Shown: piece after piece, positions 52,113-63,076 of the stretch
Numbering within the stretch: position 1 is the first letter of the stretch
Layout of the letters: every line of letters begins with the position of its first letter
Source: Dryococelus australis
Taxonomy: Eukaryota; Arthropoda; Insecta; Phasmatodea; Phasmatidae
Assembly: GCA_029891345.1 (NCBI GenBank)
Contig: CM057005.1
Location: 67,093,760 to 67,157,759, forward strand
Direction of reading: 5' to 3'
DNA length: 64,000 bases
Program-made: the position numbers and the translations under genes
The notes under the pieces: model-generated
Seen by the model: only the letters and a program-made list of their open reading frames with translations
What the model was told of the DNA's origin: nothing
The model's database searches: none

Positions 52113-52860
52113 AACTATCAGTAAACTTTCCGAAAGCAAGATGGGAAGAAAGCAACTGTGTTAAAGAACAATTTTTGGTAAAATATTTACCTCGTATACC
52201 ATTTAGGCATTTTCCTTTACTTGTGATAGAATTTTCCCTTACTTATGTCTGGTCATTTCCCGCTAACTTTAGGGGAAAATCTAGTATAAGTAGAGGCCTG
52301 AAAAATTCGCGAGTTCAATAACCTGCAGGCTAGATTCTACAGTCTTATGTACAAATTTGTCGATGTCAGCTGTGCAGTGGTGGTCTGCTGTCACAGTGGA
52401 AGGCAACGATTGGGCCAGCGTTCTCCAGGAGGTGTCGAACACCGTGCGAACCAATGGCTTGTCTTGAATTCTAACTTGTCACAAAATGAAACCGCGAATT
52501 CTTCAGGTCTCTAATTATAAGCCATGTAAGTAGGTATACCTGAAATTTGTACTGTAACTTTCCTTTACTCCAAGCGTAATTTGCTTCCGTTACGTGCACG
52601 GCAATTTTCATTCAAACAATTTTAGAGTGCGGGTTGTAGCAGCGTTACAGTCGCTTGTGACCCTGCTACAATCCAGAATCCAAGAATCAGAAGACAACAA
52701 CCACGAAAGAAATACTTCTAACTTTATCATCACGAGGTTTTCAAACAAACTCAGCCAACGTGCCGAATGGAAAAGCCGCGTGAAGATACCATATTAAAAT
52801 ATTTTTCACGATGCACCTCATTTCAGAAATAATGACTTGCATGATTTCCAGTCTGTAATG
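52113..52860. other. Unassigned stretch
   Basis: No gene or repeat recognised. Confidence 0.4.
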
Positions 52861-53422
52861 ACCGGTTTCACCATCGTGGTTAGAAACTCGATCCGAGATA
52901 GGATCTAAGATCGACACTGAAAACTGTTGCACCATTCGAGTTCAGAGCTGAACTGGTGATCGAGATTAGGATCATTTCGAACCGCCGAAATTGTCGGTTC
53001 GAAATCTCGATCCGAGATCAGCAGCCATCGTCAACAAATAGTTTGAAAATACGCCAACAGATAGAACTATGTTCGATCGTTTACTTGGGAAATTAAAACA
53101 ATATCACACGCACTTGAATATTATTCAGTAAAATTCGTACAACAATAATTCACTTAAAACAGATAAATCGCAAATCTAGTTCTATCCGTATTGAAAAATA
53201 CGCCTTCTGCCATGATGTAATATATTATGAACCAATGGCGAAATTTGTCTCGTACTTAATATTGATTTGTCACTTTGCAACCAAGATCGACAAATCTAAG
53301 ATCCAAAATAATGAAAATTCGTTGGTGCAACACTTTTACATTGGAACCAAGATCAAACGGGATTTTGGTTAGGAACTAGGATCATTCGATCTCGGCCCGG
53401 GGAAGATGTTGGTGCGACTGGG
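52861..53422. mobile_element. Non-autonomous element, family E (copy 1)
   Basis: Begins ACCGGTTTCACCATCGTGGT and ends GGTGCGACTGGG. The ends are inverted repeats of about 16 bp (CCGGTT, CACCATC). Many GATC-centred palindromes lie near both ends (CTCGATCCGAGAT, ATTCGATCTCGG). Copy 2 at 55667-56231 matches over the whole length. No transposase. Confidence 0.75.
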
Positions 53423-54255
53423 CATTAGCCATCGACGAGTGGTTACGGGTAGCTCAGAAGAGCCGGATTCAGCACGAGACAGGCAGTCCAACGAAATCTG
53501 TAAAATAGCGGCACCTGATTCCTTCTCTGGTCCCATCCCCCGCACTTCTGTCCGTGGAAAAAGATTTCCAGGGCAGCTCCACTCCGTAGGGGGGGGGGGA
53601 TAGCTGCGAGGCATTCATCCGAGTTTTCGATAACGTTCTCGGATTCCCCTACCTCTCCTCGGCACCCCCTCAAGGGCTGGGGTGTCCCCCGCCGTTTCCC
53701 ACAGTCATTCCTTCCTCCCCCAGCAGGCGAGGTGGGTGGAGCATATATACCATCACTTACATTCAGATGCTCACGTCTCCTTGTTTATTATGCTTGGCCT
53801 GGTGCCATTCCTGCACGTGTCGATCGGAGATGCGCTAGAGCTACGCCTCCATGCGCACACTGTAAAAAATTTCCTAGTAAACTTCCTAAACTGCAATGGA
53901 AGTTTCAAACCTATACACCGCATGGAATAATATAACACATCAAGCTGCATATACATGAATGTTTACCGTGACTGCTATACGAAGATGGGAACTTCCATAA
54001 GCATTTGACTGTTTACTGAGCAAATATAGGAAGGCTACCATGAATGTGTAGGGGAAAGAAATAACCATTCCCGCTTTCTTAGGCGTTCTTTTGGCACTTT
54101 TGAGTGCGGTGCGAGATTTACTGAAACTTAAGACAAGTTATTAAGTGAGTTGCCTATACCCACTACTGCAGGAAGACTATGTCTGTTGGTCTCCATTATT
54201 ATTTACAGCCGTCCGGTTGGTTACACATAACACCGAACACGCCTACTATAATTTA
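53423..54255. other. Unassigned stretch, first half GC-richer
   Basis: 53425-53760 is GC-richer than the surroundings, with G and C runs (GGGGGGGGGG at about 53590). Overlapping open frames on both strands show no domain. No repeat partner found. Confidence 0.35.
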
Positions 54256-54511
54256 GGAGCCGCGGTGGTGTGGTGGTCAGACTACTCGCCTCTCACCTAG
54301 GCGGCTAAACGGGTTCGATTACCGACGGAGTCACTCGCGGATTTTAGCACGTGGGAATCGTGCCGGACGATGCCGCTGGTCGGCGGGTTTTCTCGAGGAT
54401 CTCCCATTTACCCCCGCCCTTGAATTGCGGGGCTGTTCTATACTAATCTCGCTTCACCCTTATCGGCTCTCAAGACCTCGATGTTAAGGGCCGCCCAAAT
54501 CTCTTCACTCC
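54256..54511 (+). mobile_element. tRNA-derived SINE (type 1)
   Basis: GGAGCCGCGGTGGTGTGGTG at the 5' end, CTCGCCTCTCACCTAGGCGG, B box GGGTTCGATTACC, body GTGCCGGACGATGCCGCTGG and end GCCGCCCAAATCTCTTCACTC. Same layout as 45601-45833. A clear target duplication was not found. Confidence 0.85.
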
Positions 54512-55242
54512 ACTTACTTTAATGTACAGAGTTTATTACTAGCTTGCTCTTAGTCAATATAATACCAGTTGAAAAACTCCCAATTAAGTAATATTTCCTG
54601 TGTACAGTAATGTACAATACACACTGTTCGTACGAGTAATTTACACTTTGAGCGTTGCTGTCGTAATATCACGTTGCAGAGAACATTAAAGTAATATTTT
54701 GTCGCTACTGTCTTCAAAGAATGCAGATGTCATAATGTTAAGATACTTCGCCTCTCCTTTTTCTTGCCCACAGACCTTTCTTCAGTTCAGCAATTTCTTG
54801 GCAGATTTGTACAATTATGTGCCATCATTCGTAGGTAAAATGCACACCTAACAAGTATGCGTCAACATTCACTTTTTATGCTTTCACGATAAAACACCAG
54901 ACCACGAGGTGTTACTGGAAAACATTTCTATTTCTAACATTGTTACCGTAGCGTAAATCCTTACGTCGATCATACAATCTTCTGTGTAGATGAATCAAAT
55001 TTTTCGAAAAGTATATATAGTGTTAAACTTTACTCAGCATCCCAAACCCCTTGGCCACATTACTCTCGTCATTACACACAAAAAATATTAGGCCTAAAAC
55101 CTCGGGGATTTTAACAATTCAAGACATTTGGAAAAAAAATGTAATTTATTTTACGTGTTGAACGTATGGGCGGGTACGTGAACGAAGCTCTTAGTTAGGA
55201 CCTCAAAAAAGTTGGTAATTAAAAATTGTATTGTATTGTAAA
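54512..55242. other. Unassigned stretch
   Basis: AT-rich, no gene or repeat recognised. Confidence 0.4.
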
Positions 55243-55408
55243 GGGTTTTTTTTTAACGTCCCCCGGTTTTATGCAGCAAAGCTTAGCAGGGGACGGCTTA
55301 CAGACTAACTTATAACCTAACTGAAACTAACACCCATGCCTTGCCCGGGATTCTAACCCAGAGCCTCCCGCACCCCAGCGCACCAACCGACTGCGCCACG
55401 GGAGGTCG
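55243..55408 (-). mobile_element. tRNA-derived SINE (type 3) with A-rich tail
   Basis: The minus strand reads CGACCTCCCGTGGCGCAGTC, then GGTTGGTGCG (A box), GGGTTAGAATCCCGGG (B box), and a short body ending CCGGGGGACGTT followed by AAAAAAAAACCC. Head and tail differ from type 1, so this is an independent family. Confidence 0.75.
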
Positions 55409-55666
55409 GCTGGAAATAAAAAATAATACAGAGCATAAACATATAAAATTCAATTTCTCAAACACTGAACACAGCCACTGTAGTAGTCAAGAATAATCAC
55501 TTCTTACATAATCAATACTCACTAGTTTGGCTGTATACGGAATCATCCTCGCATTAGTTCTCTCAGATTACATCAGTTTCAACAAAATTGACTCGTCATC
55601 CACACATGAAGTTTCCTTCTCTAGACCTTGTTTTCTGCTTATACTTTACGTCGTTGATCTAATGCG
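55409..55666. other. Short unassigned stretch
   Basis: AT-rich, nothing recognised. Confidence 0.4.
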
Positions 55667-56231
55667 CGGTTGAACCATCGTGGTTCGAAACTCGATCCGA
55701 GCTCGGATCTAAGATTGACACAGAACAGTGTTGCACCATTCGAGTTCAGAACTGGACTGGAGATCTAGATGAAGTTCATTTCGAACCCCCGAAATTGAAG
55801 GTTCGAAATCTCGATCCGAGATCAGCAGCCATCGTCAACAAATGTAGTTTGAAAATACGACAGCAGATAGAACTACGTTCAGCTGTTTTCTTGGGAAATT
55901 AAAACCACATTATACACACTTGGATATCGTTCAGTAAAATTCGTACAACAATAAATTCACTTAAAACACATAAAACATCGCACATATAGTTCTATATATA
56001 GTGAAAAATATGCCTACTTCCATGACGTCATATATTATGAACCAATAGCAAAATTTGTCTCATACTTAATCTCGATCTCTCGCTTTGGAACTAAGATCGA
56101 CGAATCTGAGATCCAGAATCACGAAATTTCGTTGGTGCATACTTTTACATTGGAACCAATATCAAACTGGATCCTGGTTAGGAACTAGGATCATTCGATC
56201 TCGGTTCGGGGAAGATGATGGTGTAACCGGG
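55667..56231. mobile_element. Non-autonomous element, family E (copy 2)
   Basis: CGGTTGAACCATCGTGGTTC at the left and GATGGTGTAACCGGGC at the right, with an interior colinear with copy 1 (GCAGCCATCGTCAACAAATG, CATATATTATGAACCAATAG). Same orientation as copy 1, about 2.8 kb away. Confidence 0.75.
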
Positions 56232-56505
56232 CGTAAGACATTCCACGTGCCCTGATAACGGGAGCCTTTCATTCTCCGACTGAGGAAAGGAACGCACAAT
56301 GCCACAGTTGCCGCTGCCTCGTAGTTGCGCAATTTGAATGCAAACGGAAATCTTATTCCCATTCCCCGAATCGTCGACGGTATCGTATCCTTGAAACTGG
56401 CCGCAACGCTGACGAACGACGGAGTCGACGCTCTGAATGCCTAGCGCACTGGCGTCAGAGTACCAGCTATGATCCCCAGCTCTGTCTCTCCACACAGTAG
56501 ATTGA
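56232..56505. other. Short unassigned stretch
   Basis: Moderate GC, open frame 56178-56525 on the minus strand without a recognised domain. Confidence 0.35.
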
Positions 56506-56513
56506 GCATAGTG

Positions 56514-57163
56514 CAGGGCTGCCACCAGCCCTGAAGCGAAAATCCTGGTTCCTGTATATACAAATCCTGAAAAATCCTGGAATCATTGGGTCAAACCCTG
56601 TAAAATCCTTGGAATTAAAATAATTGCAAATTACAGAAAAAAATTGGATATGAAAGCAGTTTACATATTTAATGTAGTTGTTTTGGATTGGAATGTACAA
56701 ACCATGGTAATTCTTTTCTCCATTCACACTTATACTTTCGTTTATACGACTGTATCTGCGATAGTTTTTGTAACCTCGCCATTGTGATCAATGCCAAACG
56801 CAAAACACAGTTACCAAATTTGGATTGCATGCGTGAAAAACGGTAATTCGCGGTATAGGTTCTTTTCAATAATGGTTTTGGCCTTTGCATGTGATCATAC
56901 AGCCAGGAACAGAAATATGTAGTTAACTGTATAACCGCGCCACTGAATAATAAAGCAAAATATTTTGGACATACGCTATTGTAGCAATGATGTATGTCCA
57001 AAATATTTCGCTTAGTTATTCACGTCCGTTGTAAGAATCTTTAAAACAAATGCTTCAGTGAAACTGACACACATGTTTGAATTTTTCTGAAGTTTGGTTT
57101 TGGATTTGTCTTGAGTGCTAAAAATCCGTAAAAACGGATAAAATACGTAAAACGGTAGGCCTG
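56514..57163. mobile_element. Non-autonomous hAT-like element, perfect 8-bp target duplication
   Basis: Starts CAGGGCTGCCACC and ends GGTAGGCCTG (inverted: CAGGCCTACC). It is flanked by GCATAGTG at 56506-56513 and 57164-57171. An 8-bp duplication and CAGGG-type ends are hAT features. The 650-bp interior has no transposase frame. It contains a hairpin with two 20-bp arms at 56955-56974 and 56992-57011. Confidence 0.88.
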
Positions 57164-57299
57164 GCATAGTGTAATCGCGGTTTCTTCATACATTTTGAAT
57201 CGAACCTTTAAATAATCACTCCATGTGCAACGCGTCTGATTGTTTTCCTAAATATGTCATTATTGCAAGCGATTTATACTTGTGTTAACATAAAGGAAT

Positions 57300-57721
57300 A
57301 GGCTGTTCACGGTAAAATGAGCACTTTTGAAAGCCCTACTTAAACTCTACTTTATACACGTTGTGTATTCTTCCGCTTAACGTAAAATTAACATTGCAAT
57401 GGCCTTATCACTTTATTTATGCGTCGGTCAAAAGAAACTGAAATTATTCAGAAAGCAAATACTCTACAAATCTGCTCATTTATACATTTAGATGCATTAA
57501 AAAAAACAGAAAGCGAAATAAATAATTTTAAGTTGTAGCAAACCGTTACTTAACATTTTTTTTTAGACGTTAAGATATGGAACTACTTTCCATCCATCGT
57601 TACCAACTTTACTGGGCGAATGTCACTCAGTGTGCCCATTAAAATATATGCGTGCAGGAGCATTGACTTTTTCTTTCCCTAAGGTTGATTTATAAAGTGC
57701 TCACTTTATCGTGAACAGCCT
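57300..57721. mobile_element. MITE family A (copy A11, inverted orientation)
   Basis: AGGCTGTTCACGGTAAAATG at the left, TTTATCGTGAACAGCC at the right, full interior, TA-type flanks (AATAGG, CCTTTA). Confidence 0.9.
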
Positions 57722-58271
57722 TTACCTCAATTTAGGTTAAATTGAACTCTTGTTTATATTTTATCTACAAATTATAATATTTTAGTAGTATGCTTTGTAG
57801 TGTCTGGTGAACCTGTCTACTGGTTGCGGTGCCACGGCAGCCAACTTGGAATTCCCTTTTTCCCCTTTTTGTTCTCATGAATGTCACTTCTCTCCCTTAA
57901 AAAGTTTAAAATTTCCCTGTTTTCCCTTCAAATTTCCCGAATCTCTCTCAAAACTGGTCAAATTTCCCTCACAAAAACCACTTTGCACTATCCAGCTGGC
58001 AGTTGCACACTCCGGAGGAATTCGGCTGGAATTGTGCAAATGCCCGCTGGAGTGTGCAATCATTTTCAAGCACACACTGTCATTCGATGCCAGCACCATC
58101 CATCTTGTCTGAAGAATATTAGAATTCATTGCGCTGTCGTGCAACTCCTCTCATTCCTTCCAGTCTCTGTCACCCACGCCCGTTCTCTCTCGTGTGTTCT
58201 ATCAATTGGGATTTTCTCATATTCCTTCCGGTCTCCTTTATTTTCTCTCTCTTGCTTTTTACATCCTCCAT
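57722..58271. other. Unassigned, pyrimidine-biased stretch
   Basis: 57850-57990 repeats TTTCCC words (AAATTTCCCTG, AAATTTCCCGAA, AAATTTCCCTCA), which may be part of an unidentified repeat. No gene recognised. Confidence 0.4.
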
Positions 58272-58432
58272 GTTTAATTCCCGCACCCGAAACCGCCAGT
58301 CGTCTGCTGTAAACGGCTGTCTTTGATTCCCGCATCCGCTACCAGTGTGTGCTAAGCCATCTTTAATTCCCGCGCCTGCCACCAGTCGGCCGCCGTAGGC
58401 AGCCATATTTGATTCCTGCGTCCGCCACCATA
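58272..58432 (+). repeat. Minisatellite, about four diverged 40-50 bp units
   Basis: Units start at 58272, 58322, 58362 and 58408 with TTTAATTCCCGC or TTTGATTCCCGC, followed by CCGCCACCAGT-like blocks. Confidence 0.75.
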
Positions 58433-58890
58433 GTGTTTGAAGGTTCTACAGTTCGCGGCTAGGAGCGCCGGTAATATCACAACCATTTTAGATGTCTTGG
58501 TTCACTCGTCGCCTGCAGGGCTGCGCTATCATCGGAAAGTGTAGTTCAAACGATGGCCGCCAGGAGCGCAGGGAATTATTTTTTAGTTGTAAGTCGTTTG
58601 GGAACTAAAAAAAAAAAAAATGCCAGAGGCGTGCAGGCTCGTTCCGGCGCCCCTGGAGATGACAGTCGGGCGTCTTTCCCACAAGACCACTGCGAAATCT
58701 AGTAAAGTAGGATGTTTTAACGACAAATAAGTATGTAATTATTACCATCCCGGGCATTCAGACAGGTCCCCGATGATATACATAAATCACCATTGCATGG
58801 TTGGGAGAATAAATAAAGTAAATACCCGCATCAGTCTACACACTCACCAGACAATAAACCTGTCATCGCGAAAAAAAGAGGATGTTTAAT
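58433..58890. other. Unassigned stretch
   Basis: An A-run near 58609-58620. Nothing else recognised. Confidence 0.4.
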
Positions 58891-59481
58891 TGTTTAGGAT
58901 ATAGGTCTAGTCGTCAAATTAATAACATAGGCATCACCCCGGATGACGAAAAGGACCGCAGGGTCAAGTATGCCCTAAGCCATCGTATAAGCATAAGTGG
59001 CTGTAATTTCCGAACTGTTTAAGATATAGTCGTCAAATTTACAACATAGGCATCACCCCTGATGTCGAATAGGACGGTGGAGCCATAAGCCCACTTATAA
59101 GCATAGTTGGCTACCATTTCCGAATCGTTTAAGATAGTCTTTAAATGCATAACATACGCATCACTCTTGATGCTGAATAGGGCTGTAGAGACAATTACAC
59201 CTTAAGCCCTCGTATAAGCATAGTCGGCTGTAATTTCCGAACTGTTTAAGAACAAATTTAAATCGTACGCATAGCTCCCAACTTAGATTAGGGCAACAGG
59301 GTCAATTATGAATTAATCTCGCCCATAAACATAGATGCCTGCAATTTCCTACCCGCGAAAGCCACAACCGTCAAATTTGTATCACAGGTATCATTCCTGG
59401 ATGCAATCAATGCGATAAGGATAATTAGGGCCCTGAGTCCTGTTATAAGCATAAGAGGACAAAATTTCTGAACTATTTAAG
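58891..59481 (+). repeat. Satellite-like tandem array, five diverged units of about 110-126 bp
   Basis: Units start near 58891, 59017, 59127, 59243 and 59355. Each carries GTTTAAGATA, CGTCAAATT, ACATAGGCATCAC, TATAAGCATA and GGCTGTAATTTCCGAA blocks in order. Units 4 and 5 are the most diverged. Head-to-tail in one orientation. Confidence 0.85.
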
Positions 59482-60344
59482 TTCTGCTAACATGTAAGTC
59501 AGCCATGCAGAAAAAAAAGTAGGTATACATACGATTGCGTTGCAAGCATGTCGTAGTAGTTAGTATGTAAGAGTGTAGGGGATGTGAGATAGCACACATA
59601 CACACTGGTCCACGTGCACTCATCAATCACCCACCACCACGCTCGTAGTCTGCTACTGCAGGCACGGGTAACATGCAAAAACCATCCATACACTAAAAAG
59701 CAAGATGCATGTAGTCGTGGAGGTTACAGCATAATTAATACATATAAATAACCACAGTCAGTCTGGCAGAAGGGCCGGCGTCCTGAGACCTCGATAGCAT
59801 GGGTAATCCTTAACAACAACCACATATACATTGGAAAAAATAAAGGTGTAAACAATTGCACCAGAGCAAGGTAGTCATCGGTTAGCGAATATTACTTTTA
59901 AAATCTTTTGAGATACTTTTGAACGTTTGAAAATTAGGAGGGGGCACTCCTTTGATGTTAAGGTGCCCCTCTTGAGACATTTTTGCTTCTCTTATAAATT
60001 TCATTTTCGTGCGATCAGAACCTAACTATCATGTTGCATAAAAGACAATAAACCCATAAACGGAGATGTCGGACTATATAAGTACCAGAAAAACATTATA
60101 ACAATTCACTAGCTATTGTAAATGATGTATTAACTCATCTTGGAGAACAAACCAATTTACTCTCTTTCTGGTGCTCTTCATTAACTTAGGAGGTGGCAAT
60201 GTGCACCCTGTCTTCTCCTCCTTAGTTGTTGAGCTACCGGATAATAGAATGAGCATGTTCTCTAGGGTCTCTTTTCCACCTAGTCTTACTCCCCTCCACC
60301 TTGCAACTACATAACTCGTGTTATATGTGTGCCACAGCAACTAT
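59482..60344. other. Unassigned stretch
   Basis: No gene or repeat recognised. Confidence 0.4.
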
Positions 60345-61222
60345 GGGCTGTTTACGGTAAACAGAGCGAGTCTGAAAGCCCTGCTTAAATCTACTTGTAT
60401 GCACGTTGTGTATTCTTCCACTTTATGTAAATAAAAACATTGTCATGGGCATCATCGCTTTATTCATGTATCGTGCAAGTGGAATTGTAAAATTATTAGA
60501 AAAGTAAATACTTAACAAATCTGGTCATTTTTACACTTCGATGCGTTAAACCACAGGCAACGGAAGAAATAATTAAAGTTATCACAAAACCTTACCTAAC
60601 ACTTTGTATTCGACGTTAAGATTTGGAACTATTTTCCTCCCCATTGTTACCAACTTGACTGGGCCCATGTCACTCGGTGCACCCGTAACGATATTTGCAG
60701 GTAGGAGCAGCAGGACCGTTTTATGGGCATGTGAGGCCCGGGAGCAACATAAATCTGAGGCCCTCTTTACAGCTACAGTTGAGAAATTATAGGCTTAAAC
60801 CATGACACATTTATATGAAGGTTAATTATCTTTATTATGGGTTGATTACACAACATACAACGCCGACTTAGCCTTTTATTCTAAGTTAACTTATGGTTTT
60901 TTTGCGAATGCATTTGTTACTAAACTAGCTTACTACTTCAAAAGAAAAATAAGTTAATGGTGTGCTAGATACCTATAATAAAAACATGTACTTCAATTAG
61001 TACTATCTGCAGCTACCCCTCATGGTTAGATGGTAGTTTTAGAAAAGTCAATTCATTGTATATTATTTCATTTAATCAAAAAAAAGTGGCCCCCATTAAA
61101 TATGAGGCCCGGAGCAAATGCCCTTTTTGCCCCTCTCCCCCCTCCCCAAGACTTGGCCCTGAGGCGCAGTGAGTTCTTTCTAAGGTTGATTTCAAAAGTG
61201 GTCAATTTACCGCGATCAGCCT
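60345..61222. mobile_element. MITE family A (copy A12) split by a hAT-like insertion
   Basis: Left part 60345-60710 (GGGCTGTTTACGGTAAACAG, then CTTCCACTTTATG, to TTGCAGGTAGGAGCAG). The right part resumes at 61162 through TTCTTTCTAAGGTTGATTTC to the terminus CGCGATCAGCCT. The interrupted word is GGAGCAGTGAC in other copies. Confidence 0.9.
60711..61161. mobile_element. Non-autonomous hAT-like element nested in a MITE
   Basis: 451 bp starting CAGGACCG and ending GGCCCTG (inverted: CAGGGCCA). The 8-bp target duplication is AGGAGCAG (60703-60710) and AGGCGCAG (61162-61169), one mismatch. Near both ends a TGAGGCCCGGGAGCAA or TGAGGCCCGGAGCAAA block occurs in direct orientation. No transposase. Confidence 0.85.
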
Positions 61223-61679
61223 TTGCCCTGTCACTTGGCGTGCCAGATGTCAGGTCGGCAGCGACCGTGGAGTATCGACCCCTCGCACTGTGGTGTCGAG
61301 GCGGTACAAGCCGGGAACTCACCTTGAAGCGCTTGTCGTAGAGCAGGACGAACATGGCGTGGAGTCGCGGAGGAGGCCGCCTGCAACCATTCTCACGACA
61401 AGCTGGTCGGTCCTCACGATCTCGTCGGGCGAAGACGCGCGACTGAGCCCTCGAGGCGGGAGGGTTCCCTTGCCTGAGACGTTATCTGCAGGGGCCGGCC
61501 CGGGGCTGTTGACACGGGGCAGATAGCGACACCCCGGGGGCTGACCGCCCCGCTCCGGCCAGGTCGTGGCACCCGCTACGCCCTCCCGCCCGCCGGAAAA
61601 TTTCATCACATGCAGTGCGTGCAAGCTGAAGAATGTTTGGTACACTATTCATTGTTCGGTATCAAAAGCCTTTAAGGCT
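61223..61679. other. GC-rich segment around the candidate exon
   Basis: 61230-61610 is strongly GC- and CpG-rich compared with the rest of the window. Apart from the candidate exon on the minus strand I see no defined feature. Many open frames here follow from GC content. Confidence 0.4.
61323..61481 (-). CDS. Candidate host exon ending in a splice donor, unknown product
   Basis: On the minus strand an open frame ends LHAMFVLLYDKRFK and is followed at once by a canonical donor (AAG|GTGAGT, GT at 61321-61322). The frame stays open up to 61481, where a stop precedes it, so an acceptor would have to lie in between. AG sites after TTGCAG and GGCTCAG exist, but neither has a good pyrimidine tract. 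The last 14 residues look protein-like and the region is GC-rich. The product is not recognised. It could also be chance. Confidence 0.3.
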
Positions 61680-62306
61680 CTCGCCTACCTGAAACATTTT
61701 ACCAGGTTTGAGGTCGGGAAGCGCAGGAGCGATAACGACGACACTGCCTCGCGTAGGCTGTTCACGATAAAGTGAGCACTTTTTAAGGTCCTCCCAAAAG
61801 GCATTAACCACTAATAAATATGTTTTATTGCAGCCTCAGACATTAATTTTTGAGAATGGTGAAAGTATACACCATATTTATTAGTCACGTGACAATGCTG
61901 ATATTACAAAAATTGCTTAAATATAAAAATTGGCTTAAAAGAAAAATTTGCAAGGGCCTTAAAAAGTGCTCACTTTACCGTGAATGGCCTATATCAAGTC
62001 CGCCGTCGCCGCTAAGCGCAAGGCTCTGAACTGATGTGCAGTGTTCTCGTCGCACTGCGTGTGCCTTTGGGGCTTTCAACGGTCACCCTATTATTTTATT
62101 GATGGGAAATTTCAATGCAGTGCCCTTTGAGAAGTTTTGTATGTATCTGACGCGTATATTTTTAAACACAGCGCTTTGGAAAAAATAATAAAAGCAGTTT
62201 TTAGTCATTTTGGAGTACCTACTCAAAAGTGGTATTTCAAATGCGCGTGACGTCTTGAGAGCACTCAACAGGCGTAGTCTGAAGTGCGTTTTTTAGTAGG
62301 TAAGCA
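61680..62306. repeat. Interspersed repeat, family I (copy 4), split by a family B MITE
   Basis: Left piece 61680-61753 (GTTTGAGGTCGGGAAGCG, ACGACACTGCCTCGCG). After the MITE it resumes with TCAAGTCCGCCGTCGCCGCT, then GGCTCTGAACTGATGTGC to GTCTGAAGTGCG. Colinear with 3405-3795. Confidence 0.65.
61754..61991. mobile_element. MITE family B (copy B4, inverted orientation), nested in family I
   Basis: TAGGCTGTTCACGATAAAGT at the left, TTACCGTGAATGGCCTA at the right. The interior is the reverse complement of B1. TA follows on the right; the left shows only one TA. Confidence 0.88.
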
Positions 62307-63074
62307 GATTGGAAAGTGAGAGAAATTATACTCTCAAACTCTGTATCGATGCAAATATAACAATTTTGTTTTCTAGTAATTTTCTATTTAATTATTAAGT
62401 TGTCTGATATTTCCAGGAAACAGGCAATACGATATTATTACAAAAAGATTGAATAGTAAAGAAACACGTATTTTTTTGATCTAAAAAGTCTGTGGTGTTA
62501 GATATCTATCTTCAACAGGAATGCCAAGAAAGCGAAATTCATTAACATGTATCTTCCTACACCAAATTCTCACTGCTATCAAACCAGGCTACAGCCTTAA
62601 CAGTTTCAAATTCGGGTTAAACCACGGAGCTGTGCCGTTTTTGGATGCAAGTTTCGGTTGGTTTAATTATTTGAGCTGCTCCTCCCCCCCCCCCCCCATC
62701 CAATTACTATCTATCCGACATAAAAGCTGCCGGGGCGTTGATGAACAACACTAATAATAAAATATCAATGAATGCCGTGGTGCAAAAAGAATTAGCCTAT
62801 TTGTGGTGGTCCGTAGAAAAACATAGTCGCTGATGCGTAACACTAGCATTCATGAATTTTTGGACTTACAAAGCAACAATATTCTCTGATAGTAACTTCC
62901 ATTTCACGCCTTAATTGTGGAATGCTCCTCAAAAGCCGGTTCAAGGAGCAGAACTTCAACACCTTTCACAAATTCGACCTGCTTTAATTTTTACGTTTAA
63001 AAATGTAATATGAACCGATTTCAGCAGATTGGCTTTACGTTCACTCTTTATGGGCACCCCACATAAAAAATTGT
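62307..63074. other. Unassigned stretch
   Basis: A C-run of about 12 at 62687-62698. No gene or repeat recognised. Confidence 0.4.
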
Positions 63075-63076
63075 TA

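Noticed and set aside
57826-57990. TTTCCC-rich segment as a hAT-like terminus
   Set aside because: The words suggest a repeat, but neither a matching opposite end nor a target duplication was found.
59760-59815. Another SINE 3' end (GAGACCTCGATAGCATGG)
   Set aside because: Only about 10 bp match the type 1 SINE; too short to call.
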